Of a stretch of 64,000 nt of DNA, positions 42,601 through 56,944 are shown piece after piece. The DNA lies in the NCBI GenBank assembly GCA_016490735.1, contig JAEMWC010000151.1, forward strand, positions 57,501-121,500. Reading direction: 5' to 3'. Every line of letters begins with the position of its first letter. Positions within the stretch are counted from its first letter, which is position 1. The translations under genes and the position numbers were made by a program. This DNA comes from Pachyseris speciosa (lineage: Eukaryota; Cnidaria; Anthozoa; Scleractinia; Pachyseridae). Under the pieces are notes generated by a model. The model searched no databases. It worked only from the letters and a program-made list of their open reading frames with translations, and had not been told where the DNA came from.

Positions 42601-43778
42601 TATATTATTTTTTTATTGTAGGGACAAGGGAATACACGGTCAAAATCATAAACTACTATTATCAACCTTGGGCTGTTTACTAGTCCCATGTTTTAATTGT
42701 CTGTTTGCTGGCTGTTAGTTGTCCCTTGTTTGGGCAGTTTGTTGGCTGTTTCACGAAGATGTTCAACGCACTCCTCATGGTTTTGAAATCTCAATTAAAG
42801 TCCTCAATACACGATCTGCTGTCATTGTAACTGTACTTCTAGTCCATTAAAAATTGAAACCTATCTACAAGTTAAAACCTAAAGAACCCAGACTACAGAC
42901 CATCCTAATCTTAGCAGAATCAATGCCAACCCAAATTTGATTCTTCTGGAAGCTAATTATAACCTTGACCATACACAATAAATATTGATTCTTTCTTGGA
43001 CTGTTCAAGTTGAATTTTCAGTAGTGAGCTAAACGGTGTCTTGAAACAAAGTATAACTGACAGAAACCAAATAAATGCAGTGTTTAGACAAATAGTTCAA
43101 TCAAGCTCAATGATTTGGTGATTTAAAGTAAACTTTACCCTCAACAAATCTCTCACCTGCATCATGGAATAGTACAATATTACATTTGCAGCAGGTCGAG
43201 AGAAGCTGGGAACTACTCAAATTTACTAGGTTTAAATAATGATTTTTTTCCATGACTGGTTTTAGAGTTTGTCAAAAAAGAATTAGTCATTTGACTGCTA
43301 CCTCTGCATCTACCACTCTTTGGGCACTAAGGAAACTTACCACATCACATTAATTTGTGAGGTATCCTTGTCACTCCAGCCACATCCCACAAGCTTTATG
43401 TTAAAAAGCTACATAACATTACCATACATATGGTTCCATAGAGATCAAAAGAGTTCCACAGACCAATAATGAGTAAAAAACACAGGCAAGGACCTCAGTC
43501 TGCTAAATCCCCCAATTAAAATGATGAAAGCTGTCACTGAGCCTAAAAATATTCTAACTTCTTATAAAAAATTTGGCATGCCTTTTGTCTGTCTATATTA
43601 TTCATTCTGATTTACAGACAGTTAATTTTTTTCACTGATTCTGTCATTGTCAGGATAGGCTACTAGTGAAAGCCTTGCACTGTTATCTGAAAGTACTATT
43701 TTCAAGTGAGTTGTTACTCTCACTGTATGCAAGATACTCATTACAGTTATTGACGATAAAATTGATAACTAATCAGTG
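42601..43778. other. POMT2 3' flank
   Basis: AT-rich region between the genes; the POMT2 3' UTR (minus strand) should extend into it. A TTTATT (complement of AATAAA) at 42612-42617 is one possible poly(A) signal. No gene seen. Confidence 0.4.
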
Positions 43779-46700
43779 TTAGACCTCCCAGCTATCCATC
43801 CACTTGTACACTGCAGCTGTAGAGTCCGGCAGGTGGGCCATTGGTCCTGACATACCATATGTCAATCCACGGAACGCCCAAAAACTAGGATTATAAAAAA
43901 GAGCTACTAATACAGAAGCAAAATGAAAACAACTGTGTACCCAAGAAGGTGAAGGTGTTCATATTCCCAGTATTGAGCTGGATCTGGCTTGTACTGGAGA
44001 AATATTGTTCGCAAACAAGCTATTTCCATCTTATTTTAACACTTTAACTCCTAAGGGGTTCCCCTTTGACGAGTAAAATCGACTGGTGTTAGACAGTAAA
44101 ATCGAGAAAGTCACTCTTAGGAGGGAAAGGGTTAATACAGAGGATATGCATGTGGTCCCTTGTTGATCAATTCCCATACAGTGTGCATGCATTCTCTACA
44201 CCAAAGGTTGGCACAAACTATAGCTTAAGGTGACAAGTCACAAGGACAAGTCTCTGTGATAAGCCCCTTGTGTGAATGGCGTGGGAGGCATGTCGCTGGG
44301 TCAAGACACCTACCAAGTACACAGGAGGTGACTTGTCTATAGGCGGATATATGACGCTTTCCCAATGTTTATTTTTATTATTATTTTGTCACTGGGACAG
44401 GTTGCCTGACAGTGCACATGAGGCGACACTGGAAATTTGGGTTATTTTGTCCCTGTGACTTGTTGCACAAATTCAAACAGGTTTGAATTCGTGCACCAAG
44501 TTCCAGGGTCAAAATTTGGTTGCCGTGACAGCACTTTCACATGAAACTAGGCACGTCACCTGAGGCAACTTCCCTGCAACTTCTCCCTGCAACTTGTTGC
44601 CTGGTGTGCTGACCTTAAAGGGAACCTCTACTCTTACAACAAATTGGTGCTAAATTGTTGGAAATAATTACTAGATTCCAAATTTGTTTAAAAATTTTGG
44701 ATATAACATTCAAGTGTACGAAAAACTGGATATCATCATCACCTGTTTTCACTTTTAAATTTCCCAGGCAAGGCCATTTTGGATTTCATGGTCATTTGGT
44801 TGCCCAATGTTTAACACAAAGGATTTTCTGCTTCATTTACTTCCCGACAATGGCTACAATGCATTGACACCACGAAAACATGGTGGTGCCCAGGAAACTT
44901 AAAAGTGAAAAAAGGTGTTAATGATACCCAATTTTTTTTGCACTTGAAATGCTATTTCCGCGTAATAAGCTAAATTTTGGAAACCAGTAAATTATTATTT
45001 CCAGCAGTTTAGGCTCAATTTGTTGTAAGAGTAGAGGTCCCCTTGAGTAGCACACCTGGGATGACTGTAGGTAAACTTACACTTAAGAGCTGTCTTACCT
45101 GAGGATACATCCACCAACAAGAAAAGAGATAGCACCATGGTAAACCATCTGTTTCCATTTGTCAAGTTTTGGAATCATGGAGAATGATTTACAAAAATAC
45201 TGACATAACACTCCTAAAAGAAAAAATAACATTCTTAAAACTCCACTTAGAAAGTGCATGCCTTTGACATAAAGTAAACTCTCACATCAGAAGGCACCTA
45301 ACTGAAACATAAAACAGTACGTGGTATGTGGGCTTGGACAATGATTTATGCAGATGCAAGTCTTCGTAGCTGGCAGTATTGTAGGAGTGCGTAGAGTAAC
45401 GTTTTGGTGGCAGAGCTGCTGAAAGCGAGCGGTGAAGCCATGGCAATGAGCAGCATAAGCTGCAAGGAATACCACCTGCCAGAGACCCAGGGTTTTTTTG
45501 AATGCCATTCACATTTATCACCTCAAATGATCCCAATTAAGGCTATAGTCTTACACTCTGTTGTTGATGCATGCATAGAAAATAATAGGGAATGTTCTTG
45601 GAAGGGAGATATGCCAACAATATATGTTATGGTTCAATTTTATCCTTGGTTTCCCTTTGTTTTTAGGTATGGTAACGTCTGTTTATTTACTTACAGCTGT
45701 AGTTTAACACAAAGGGAGAAAAAAATTTAAATCAAGGATACAGTCCATTGAACCATAACATATACAACATAGCTGAGATAAAATACAAGTCAAACAAAAC
45801 AAACAATTCATGAATACAATGGTCTTGAACTTTTCAGTGTTGGGGGTAATACACTGTACCTTATTTGTGTTTGCACTGGTTTTAGTTAACTTTGCTGTGA
45901 CTGGTTAGCAAATTAGTCACTCAATTTGTCAAAAAATGACAAGCACACCAATACCAAGCATAACTTTGTTTGATACCTCTTACTAACTGAGTTCGAAGTC
46001 CGTACTGTAAGTTACAGACTGAGTTTTTCAACAGGAAAAAACGAGGTTAGTAAGATATTTGTTAAATCTCTGAGGATAATCCGGCGTGTGGGAAAGAAAA
46101 CTAGTTGAAGTCAAGCAGGCAGTACTGTAGAATACGGCCGGCAAAATTGACCAATCACAGCGCGCGCACTAAGTGAGAGATAAGCAGTTAGCACAACAAT
46201 CTCAAGGTCCAAACCCACCTGCCATCATTGCACTGTAGAGGTATGCTGGGAAGTAGTGATGGAAGTACAAGACTCGTCCCATGGCATAGAAGGGAAAGTA
46301 ATGCAATGCCCAGCCAAAGATTAACCAACCACAAGCTGCCTCCATTCTCTTCCTACGAGCTGAAAAAAAGGCAAGGATGATTAAAATCTTGCAGAGCAGT
46401 TACATTACTGTATGTTTGAAAGCAGGGCCTGGTTGTTCGAAAGCTGATTAACTTAATCCAGGATTAGCGTAAACTTTGGTTGCAGTTTTTAACTTTTGGT
46501 TGAAAGTTCTTTTGCTGTTTTTGTTTTTTTGCTTTTCAGGATTGACATCCTCTAATCTAAAATTTTGCAGAATATCAGCATTGAACAACGTTAATGGATA
46601 GAGACTAAACTCCTTGGTTAATTAGGGTTAATCGGCTTTCGAACAACCCAGCCAAGGTCCACAACCCTTAATCCTTCAGCTCAACACTTTTCTCCATCAA

Positions 46701-49199
46701 TTTCCGCAAGGTAGTTGTTAAAAATAATTGTTTACACATCAAGAAATTTTGTCTTTGGTCACCATTTCCTTAATTCTCTTGGCCTGCATGTTTCATCAAG
46801 CAGTTACAGGGTTAACAACACCCCTGCCTGACCGTTATGCTCAGTGGTATTAATTTGCATTTTTGCTTCACTGCCCACAACTTTCCTTCATCACATTTTC
46901 CCACAGTAACACTAGCACGTTGTGTTTTTTGACTTGCTTGTTTGCTGTAACCATTGAGAACTGGTTTCGGTTTGGGTTTGAGTTTAACTATATAATAATT
47001 ACATAATAATTAAAAACTATTCCTTGACCACGAAAACTGATTACCTGGGTGTGGACAAAACCTGGCCTAGGCCACGGTGTAGGCCATGACCTACCCTATG
47101 GCCCACTGGTGGTCAATTTTTTTAAAACTCGGTTCAGCATTGCTGGAAACCTGTGTGAACAACGTTCTCCATCTATCTGTCATACCTTTGACTCTCTTCT
47201 GTTCTCTTGGCGGCATTTCGCTCAAATTTTCTAAGCAGACTCGTGGTAGATTGGAATCAGGAAAACCAGAATTAATAAACACTAATTTTGGACAACTATC
47301 ATAAGGAAGGGAAACTGTTATAAAAGAGCTCCCGGGAAGGTCCCTCTTTCAGCACTCATTCTGTGCAATAATTCAGCTAACTGGGTCCCAGTTTCTTTCA
47401 CTTGCGTGTACTGTCTGCGAGGTATATAAAATACGTAATTACATCCAAACCAGTGTGAAATCATCTAGCATATAATACATCCGCCCATAGCCTTTACAAT
47501 ATGAAACATTATTTTAATACTGAAGGGCTTCATGTTTTACTGTCTACAATGTAAACCGGCTTTAATATAATTCATTCATTGTCAGCTTGCGTTACGCCTG
47601 GTGGTCAGAGCACATAGAGGTCTTTGAAAGAAAAAGGAAAGTAAGTTCAATTCTGAAGTTTTTTTCTCTCCTCAATGAACATTTTGGAAAGTGTGACAGG
47701 AAAATATAATTTGGGACAGAATCAAATGCACATGCATACCGTGGGAACGGCGAGCAGTGATTGGTTGAATATTTTTCAAGATTTACACATCTCAGTGCTG
47801 AATGCCACTCGGTGATCATGAGTGATGGAATTTTAGAAAACATTTGATTTAAAAAGAATTAAAGGTATAACAGACCATTTCTGATTTTCCTCATGGATAT
47901 TAATTTTATAAATTTGCATAGACTTAGAACTCACTTTCATAAGGAAGACTTGTTTTGGTGTAATTACGTCTTTTACATATCTCGAGCACTGACAGGGGAA
48001 CTGTTTTCTGATTGCGCCCAGAAATATGCAGGCTGGAGCTCCTTTATAATAATTGTTCTTCCTTACAATAGTTGCCCACAAATTGTGTTTATAGGGCATA
48101 ATTATTGACTGGTTTTCCTGATTCCAATCTACCACGAGTCTACTTGGAAAATTTGAGCGAAATGCCACCAAGAGAACAGAAGAGAGTCGTAGGTATGACA
48201 GATAGATGGAGAACGTTGTTTGCACAGGTTTCCAGCAATGCTGAACTGAGTTTTAAATTTTTGACCACCAGTAAGCCATAGGGTGGGCCATAGGGTAGGC
48301 CATGGCCTACACCATGGCCTAGGCCAGGTTTTGTCCACGCCCTTATTACCTTGCTCTTGTGGAGGGTCAATGAATCCCCTTTGTGCCCTAACAGCATGAA
48401 AACAATACAGCACACCAAACAGACACATGGCAGCCAGCACAAACCACCAGATAACCTGACAGTACAATTATTTAGAGTTTTATTATTTTAGTACCTGCAA
48501 CACCCATAAACACCACATGAAAGTGACTACATCATGAGAAAAATGACAAAGCTTAATATATAAGCTATTAATCATGATGAATAACATCTCACAATAGCCC
48601 CAACAATGTGGTTTTGTAAGGAATCATTTCCACACACAGACACACACACACTACAGTAGTCAGACATTTGGCAGTGAGAAGGATTGACCACGGTAAACGA
48701 TGTTGGTATAAACTAAAACAACAAACTATTGCAAGAAACACCTACCGGGTTGCCAAGAAGATACACACGGTAATCTGCACCAGAGAACACTTGGCCCTAA
48801 AATTTAGTGAAAGAGATGAAATGAAATGGGAGGAAATAACCTAGGTTACTAATGTATCCTTCAGTACTTCAACTAGAAGCACATGAGGTTGACACTTAAT
48901 AATTTTAATTTCTAATTGAAACATTTCAGAGCAAGAGATCAAAGTCATATTAACATCCTTAACTGTTTAAATGTCATGGCTAATACAGGGCATTTAAAAT
49001 TCAGAGATAATGTACCTTGAAATTTATTGGCCATTGCCATGGCTGTGATGTCACTTCTCCTTCTTTTGGTTTGAATCCTGAGTTAGTCTGGGAACAACAA
49101 GAAATGTCAAACAACTTATTTAGAGCAGACAAACCCACTCCTAAAAAAGGTGATCTATCAGTTTCTTGAGTGACAATCTTGAAATGTAATATTAACAAC

Positions 49200-49250
<51 letters not shown>

Positions 49251-49863
49251 AATAAATAAAAACATGGACATTAAGTACCGGTTGTTGTAGGCCAGGCCCT
49301 TGGAAGTGTTACAAAGAAACTTAAACAATGGATTGAAAAGCTGGGGATTAGAATTAGAATACAGCTATTAGGAATGGCCAGGATCTAAGGAAGGTGCTTG
49401 ATTTCTAGTAAAGTACCAGGAGAGTGTCCCTAGGGGACCCTTCGTCATTTGTTATGACTCGCTCCCTTGGGATACATGTCTGCATGAAAACAGCCAGAGC
49501 TCAGAGCTAAATGGATAATAATAATAATAATAACAATAATAATAATAATAATAACAATAATAATAATAATAATAAGATTGAAACCACAAGAATGTGGGGA
49601 ATGAGGACAGAGACTGTGCTGGTTATTGTTGGTGCACTGGGACTTATTAGAGAGGGAATGGACCAGAATTTAGGAAAGATCCCCGGAACCAGCAACATTA
49701 ACGAGCTGCAAAGGATCGTCCTCCTAGGAATGGCACACATACTGAGAAGGTTTCTGTCCATCAAATAAAACCCCTCCCTGGTACCTCAGGACCAAGGATT
49801 GGCCCCGGTTCTAGGAGACTGTAGGAAGCAATTCATAGCACTGAAAACAACAACAACAACAAC

Positions 49864-49917
<54 letters not shown>

Positions 49918-50300
49918 TAGGTTAACTCCTCCCCTAATTGTTTCCATAAAACCCTCATAGTCCATTTTACCATTGCATGCTCACCAGTGACCTGGTCCTT
50001 GAATGGAAACAAGGCTGGAGGTGACCTTGTTTTGATACAGACCCTTGCTTTTCTTGTGTAAATAATACACCTTATTCCAAAATGGCGGCCAATTTATTTT
50101 TCTTTTGTTTGCATGTTAATTAGCCCTCTTTGCCTAGTCAACATGTACAAAATACAAAAGAATTTTGAAGTGGAAATTAGGCAAACAGGGCTAATTAACA
50201 TGTAAACAAAAGAATAATAAATTGGTCACCATTTTGGAATAAGGTGTACGCTGTTCTTATGCTAGCTATTTGACATTTGCATGAGAAAGACAGAGGTTTG

Positions 50301-50331
<31 letters not shown>

Positions 50332-53300
50332 CTACACAAAAGCCAGGTACTGAACACACAGCTGTAAAATGGGCTATTAGAAACCCTAATCTAAGAAATG
50401 TTCTTTTGAAAAGAAAAGTTTCTAAACTTGATTTAAAACAGTTAACTGTTTAATGATATTGGCAAGTCATTCCAAAGCCTTGGTGTGATAACTGAGAAAG
50501 ATTTGTCACCATAGGAAGCCGTTTTAGTGTTTGGAATAGACAACAGATTTGGACTGCTTGGCCATGGAGAACTTTGTAAGTGACCAGTAGACCATGACCA
50601 TGATCTGTCTTTCTTTGTGACAGTGCTAGCATTAGATGCTTTTGGCACTGATGAATGCAACAATCTGAAGGCCCCTGCAAGCACCTTCATTAGGAAAGGA
50701 CCTTTCTCGTCAATAGTCTCCCAGCCATTAGCTCACTAATAAGAGCACCTGGCAGGTGGTCCAAATTTCATTGGCTCAACTCCCATTAGAGTCCCAGAGG
50801 GGTCACTTCCAAATAACATTAAGTACACAACTGGTATAGTCACAGTGCTCGACACTAATGCTTAAGTTCACTAGCCCAAGACTGGTAAAACTTTATGCCG
50901 GGCTAGCAAAAATATGCACCTATTAGCCCTTCCTGTTAGACTGTGGTGCTGCATTGGTGGGAGAGTGAAACATGAAAATTTGGTTTTGACCACTGTACTG
51001 GGATTTAAAAAGCTGATGTTTTGAGTGTTAGCCCTTTGTCAGAGCGAATCAAGGAATTGTGGGTTGTGTATGGTTTATATACAGAATATGGAGCTACACT
51101 ATTGGTGGTAACATGGTAACGTAAAAAAACAGGAATAAATTAATTGAATGAAAAGCACTCATTGATACCGAGGCAATTAAGAGTGACGACCTGAAAGATA
51201 AATTTTTGCTCAAGATTTTTATGGAATTCCATGGTACCTTGATGTAGGGAAAGTTTGGAGATCAGCCCAAACTAGTCTGTTTAGTGAAAAAAATAAATTT
51301 ACCACAACTCTATAAATAAGAACTCTATAAATTTAGTATTAACAACTCTACTACTTTTTTGTAAAAAGCTTTGCCAGAGCTTAAATTAAAGCAAGTAATT
51401 TAAACGAGGACTTGTAGTCCATATCCTAGGTGCATCGACTCCCAGGTGTGTCGACTACTAGGTGGATGATCAACTCCCAAAACCAACTACATCTTGGAAA
51501 AGGCCTTGCATCCTCACTTCCATGTAACTCAAAAGGTATCTGGGAGAGACCCACCATAGGTTTGTCATCTTGGATTTTTTTTCTCACGATGATCATTAGC
51601 CAGATTTACATTGTTCAATAGAGGAAGACACTTTTTTATGGGGGGCTAGTGATTTTTTTACCTACTTAGCCCATAGCCTAGTATCCAAAAATGTTAGTGT
51701 CAAACACTGAGTGATTTTGACAGGGCTGAAAGTCTGATTATAGTATTAAGTAAATTGCACATTCATGCGAACTGTTACTTGACGTTTGGCAACTGGCTGT
51801 ACATTTCCTCTAATAAAATAGTATGTACTGGTCATGCTTGATGTCTATGATTTGCTGACTAACTGAACGGATGTATTATTGCATCTTTATTACCAAAAGT
51901 TTGTTGCCACTTAAAATTTCTTGTAACTGAAACAAAACAGAGGGCCTCAAGATTTCTTTTAGCATAACCACTGGCTTTGTTAAATATAAAAGTACCAAAA
52001 GTATCTATTTTAAAAAGAAGAGTAAGATTGAAGTAGAAAATTGCCTACCTGAGCCATAACAATGTGTGATTCATAGACATTTCCAATAAAGGAAGGCTTG
52101 TAAAAGTCAGACGTAGCTTTTGGCACTAAATCAGGAAACAATGAGTAAAAAAAAAAAGTTCAAGTGGGTTTGCTCTTAAACTGCATTTTGGTAATTTTGA
52201 ACCGTGGGATAGCGAGGACATGAAAACAACCTCTCAGTATTAATTTGTGAGAAAGTTTTGCTTGTTTTGTCTAAATTTTTGGAAGTTATTGCAGTATTAA
52301 GTAATTAGCCCCCCTAATGTTATTTCAGTTGAAACATCCAAAAAACTGTGTGTGCGTACCCACAGCATTTTAAGTTTTTATTGTGTAAAATGAGTATGTC
52401 TGAAACACCAGCTGGATCATCTGTAAGTCAAGTTTCAAAAGGCACATTCAGCCATAAGACATGCAAGGGTTACTTGTTTAAAATGGCCACTGAAAGTTGT
52501 TAGTTTCTCATATAAAGGCTTGCAAGTAATTTGTCAGACCAATGCAAAAAATTGCTAAATAAATGAATCACATAGCATGAAACAATAATTATGAGTTAAA
52601 CTACTCCCTCCAAATCTATGACCTAGCTATCAATTCTTTGTTGGATTGTCTTGTTTATAAAACTTGGACGCAAATGATTTTCATCATAAAAGTTCTGAAT
52701 TATGCTGAACATTTAATAAATAATACTATAATATATAAGTTTTGTAAGGAAATGTAGGAGAAGTTGGCTCGCTCAGGGTAGCTTGGGTAGGCGAGTGACC
52801 CTTCTACCGGGACAACTTTTTTTCCATATAAACGGGGCCTAAGTTACAATGTACATAGTACTAAACACTTGACATTATCCAGCTTAATATATATTTTCAA
52901 ATAGTTTCACACCTCTTTCATTCTCATGTCCTTCCACGTTCCAAAGGTTATGTCCATGATGTACAACAGGATTACAGGTAACTTCTAACTGTTCCCAGCC
53001 CCTATACAAAACAAAAATCAAAACTTCAGACTGACATTCTATTTTTTTAAATTGATTTTCTCCACCTATATAAATTATGTTAGTACAATACAAGCTACTG
53101 TTAGATCAATAAAGAAATACGGAAATAAGAACTTTTAACAGTAGAGAAAGGGCAAGATATAGTAATAAAACTATAGTAATTAGATGCCCTTTGTTGCCTT
53201 AAACGTATTTAAGATTACGAGTAAGTAGATTAAAATAAAAGTATACACATACTAAAGACATAAAAAAGACAGAGATAGAATGATATAATAACGGGAAATA

Positions 53301-56288
53301 AAGGAGATTAATACACATAACTATACTGAGCAAGATAATAACAATACAAGGATTGTTTAAAAAATGCACAGTAGGCTCTTGTCTGATTACTAACAGAATA
53401 CTGAATGTATTGAGCAGAGATATCAAAACATTTCAGTCAAGGGATTCCTAAAACTTCATTTATTTTTGAAATTACTGGAAACTTCGTCTAAGAGGCAGAA
53501 ACTCACATCATCTACCTCAGTCTGTAAAAGGGCTAACACAATGCAGATGCTTACCATACAACAGATAAGGATCTCATTAAAAGCTGGCTACTGGCAGTTT
53601 ACTGACCATGTGTAGTTTGTCAGAACCTTGCCTCTTACTGCCACCTACTTTATCCAACATGAAGACTGATTTTCACTCATCTCCTCAAAAAATTGCTTAC
53701 TAATAGGTTGCTGCTTGCTTTGGCAAGCTCAGACAGCTACTTGAAAAAATATTGAATCTCCTACAAACAATCTGACATGTTCTCTAATATTTCTCTTATA
53801 GTGAAATCACTTACCATTTAGGTAAAACCTGTGTGCTTCCATGAAGAGCGCAGCCAAGAGTAACGTGAATAAGTCTGAATACTGTCTTCACTGTCTTTAC
53901 TCTTCCATCAGCATCAGCACCACTCACAATTTCTAATCTCCAAAAATCATTTCCATCTCCTTTTCCATTCTGTAGAGAAAAATTGGGAAAATTGTTGATG
54001 TTGTATTTGTGACCCTCCACGGGAAAACAGGGAAAAAGGTGATTGCACGGGCACGCGTGCGATGACACGGCACGCTAAGTGTGTCACAATGGCACAGATA
54101 TGCGCATATTTAATGACTAAAACAAAGAGTGTCACGGTGCTATTGTTTGCTACGCAAAAGCCTTTATCTAAAGCACTGTGCAAAACGCCACGCTAGGCGT
54201 GCGATATGACACGCGTGCCAAAGGACACGCGAGCAATATTGCACGGTACACTCATCGAAGCTCGAAAGACGATGACTGAGAAAAAAGATTAAACGCCACT
54301 CGTGAAATATTTCTCAACATTTCGTTTCTCCGTCCGGTCATGTAATATCTTCTATATAACTTGTGCCATTTTTTTACTCATTACACAAAGAAGACCAGGA
54401 AACAAACAGTATAAAGCGAAAAATCTCACCGACCAAGCAGGTCAGTGGCTTATTATACTTTGCAAAACGAAATGGAATGAAACGTGATGAAAGACTGCAG
54501 TTCGCGCAAGTAGCGCGAAATGAAAATCTATAGTTTGCAAAATTTGAATAACACAAAAAAACAAGCAATTGCATGCTAAATGTTTACATTTAGAACGGCT
54601 ACACATCACTTTATTAAAAAGGAAACTATGATCTGTTGGTCCAAACTGGATTAATCTGTGAGCGGACGTGAAATAATTGCGTAACTGGAAAAACACTCGT
54701 TTGCATACGGTAACGCAACACGCATTTTGTCAGCCGAAGTTTGTTCAAAATTAATATTTTGGTCGAAGTGCAGCAGCTCAGATTCAAAATCTTTCGACCA
54801 TGAAAATCATCGAAAGCGCATTTCACTGGAGATGATTTATCATTCTTCTCGCAGCGTTAGTTTTTGACACAAATAATCTTTCGCTGTTTCGATTGTAAGA
54901 CACGAAAATCAATCTTCAGGAATTCTCTTTATGGAACTACAGAATACAGGGCCAATTTCTCCGGTTTATAATTTGGGCTGGCTCGCCGGCTCGGCAGTCG
55001 CGTTAAGTGTTTAAAGAACGAGTAAGGTATATAATTTAGTGGCTCGGCGGCTTACGTAAAGACTACTGACTGGCGAGCCACCGAGCCACTCGATCTTTAG
55101 ACATTCAAGGCGACTGGCGAGCCGCCGGGCCACTCGATCTTTTGACGTTCAAAACGACTGGCGAGCCGCCGAGCCAGCGTAACGTATACGTAAAGACTAC
55201 TGACTGGCGAGCCACCGAGCCACTCGGTCTTTAGACATTCAAGGCGACTGGCGAGCCACCGAGCCGGCTCAACAAATATACCTAGAAAATTGGCCCTGTA
55301 TTCTGTAGTTATGCCCTTAAAGAGTATAGTTATGGCGCTTGATTTCCCTGTATTTTTCGACACAAACAACCCGGCTTCATCCAAACTCTTTCTTGTTGAG
55401 CACAAAATCAGGCAAGCAACTAAACGTAGGGCTCAGCCAATCAGGAGCGACTATTTTCGCCGCTCGACCAATCAGGAATAATGTTTTCGTTGTCAACATG
55501 GCGTATCCTTTGCGAACTTGCCTTTCAACAGCGCACTGAATATTTATACGTTCATGACTACATCTGCCGTTTGCTTCTTGGTAGAAGCGATTGAATTTTG
55601 TACAGGGCCTGTAAAATTATGGAAGTGTGTGCTGAATAAATCGGGGCATCAATGAAGACAATAAATTCTTTGAAAGCGTGCACGAACTCTTCGGATTCGC
55701 GAAGTCGGGATTTTCCATTATTTTCTTGTCATCACCATGCTAACGCATTAAAGAATGGCGAGCAAGTGCTAAGAGGTTTTAGAAAGGTCAGTTTTATGTT
55801 CGATTAAATACCAACTTTCCTTCAAAAACTAGTGAAGGCAAATTACGTTTGATACGAACTCTGCGTAAACACTCTGTTGAATGAATTTTCCGCGGTACGC
55901 TTCAGTGGCACAATTGGCTCGGGCAAACACCACAGTCACATAAAGGGTGGAAATCCGTCGACAGTATTTTGAGTAAGGACACGGTAAGTTGCGAAAAATT
56001 AACCTAGTGGACACGGCTTGCGTGTCATTTCACTTACTTGCGTGCCATTTTGCCTAACAGCGTGTCATTTCACCCGGCAGCGAACTCGGCACATTTCATT
56101 GTTAGACTGGACACGCTGCTTTGTTTTTACCGTGCAGTAAACACAAAAGAAAATTTTTAATTAAGCGTGTCGTGTGACACACTCCTGGCAAACTGGTGTG
56201 TCATTTCGCTCACTGCCTATTGTTTAGCGTGTCATTTTGGCGTGCCCGTGCATTCACCTTTTTACCTGTTTTCCCGTGGAGGGTCACA

Positions 56289-56321
<33 letters not shown>

Positions 56322-56885
56322 CATTATTATTATTTTTTAATGTTAAACTTCAGTACAAGACATATTAAGATACACTTACTGCCAATACATAATATATTTA
56401 ACAAATGGTAAACGGATCGGCGTGCACTATTGAGTTATGGTGCACGCGGGGGGTTGCTAAGCACGAGAGAAGCGTAAGAGTCGCTCGAGGCGTAGCCGAG
56501 AGCGACTCTAGCTTCTTGAGTGCTTAGCATTCCTCCCAAGTGCATCCATAACTTAATAGTGCACGCCGATCCGTTTACCATTTGTTTTATAACATACACT
56601 GTAACATAACATAAGCATCGTAGCGAAAGCAAAGTCCCATTTTATTGCACTAACTAACATGAACAAGAAAACGAGGCGCGCAAAACTTCATTCACAGAAA
56701 TTGCAACGGCTTAATACTTCGGTAGACACTATGACGATTGAAACGATACAAATTTCGAAAAATCTCGCCCCCCAAAAAGCGAAATTTTAGTTTATAAACA
56801 GCGCACACTTCAACAGCGTTCACCCATGGGCAAATAGTAAATGGTTAATTGACCAATCAGAGTGCGCGCTTTTCTTTAGTTATGT

Positions 56886-56944
<59 letters not shown>

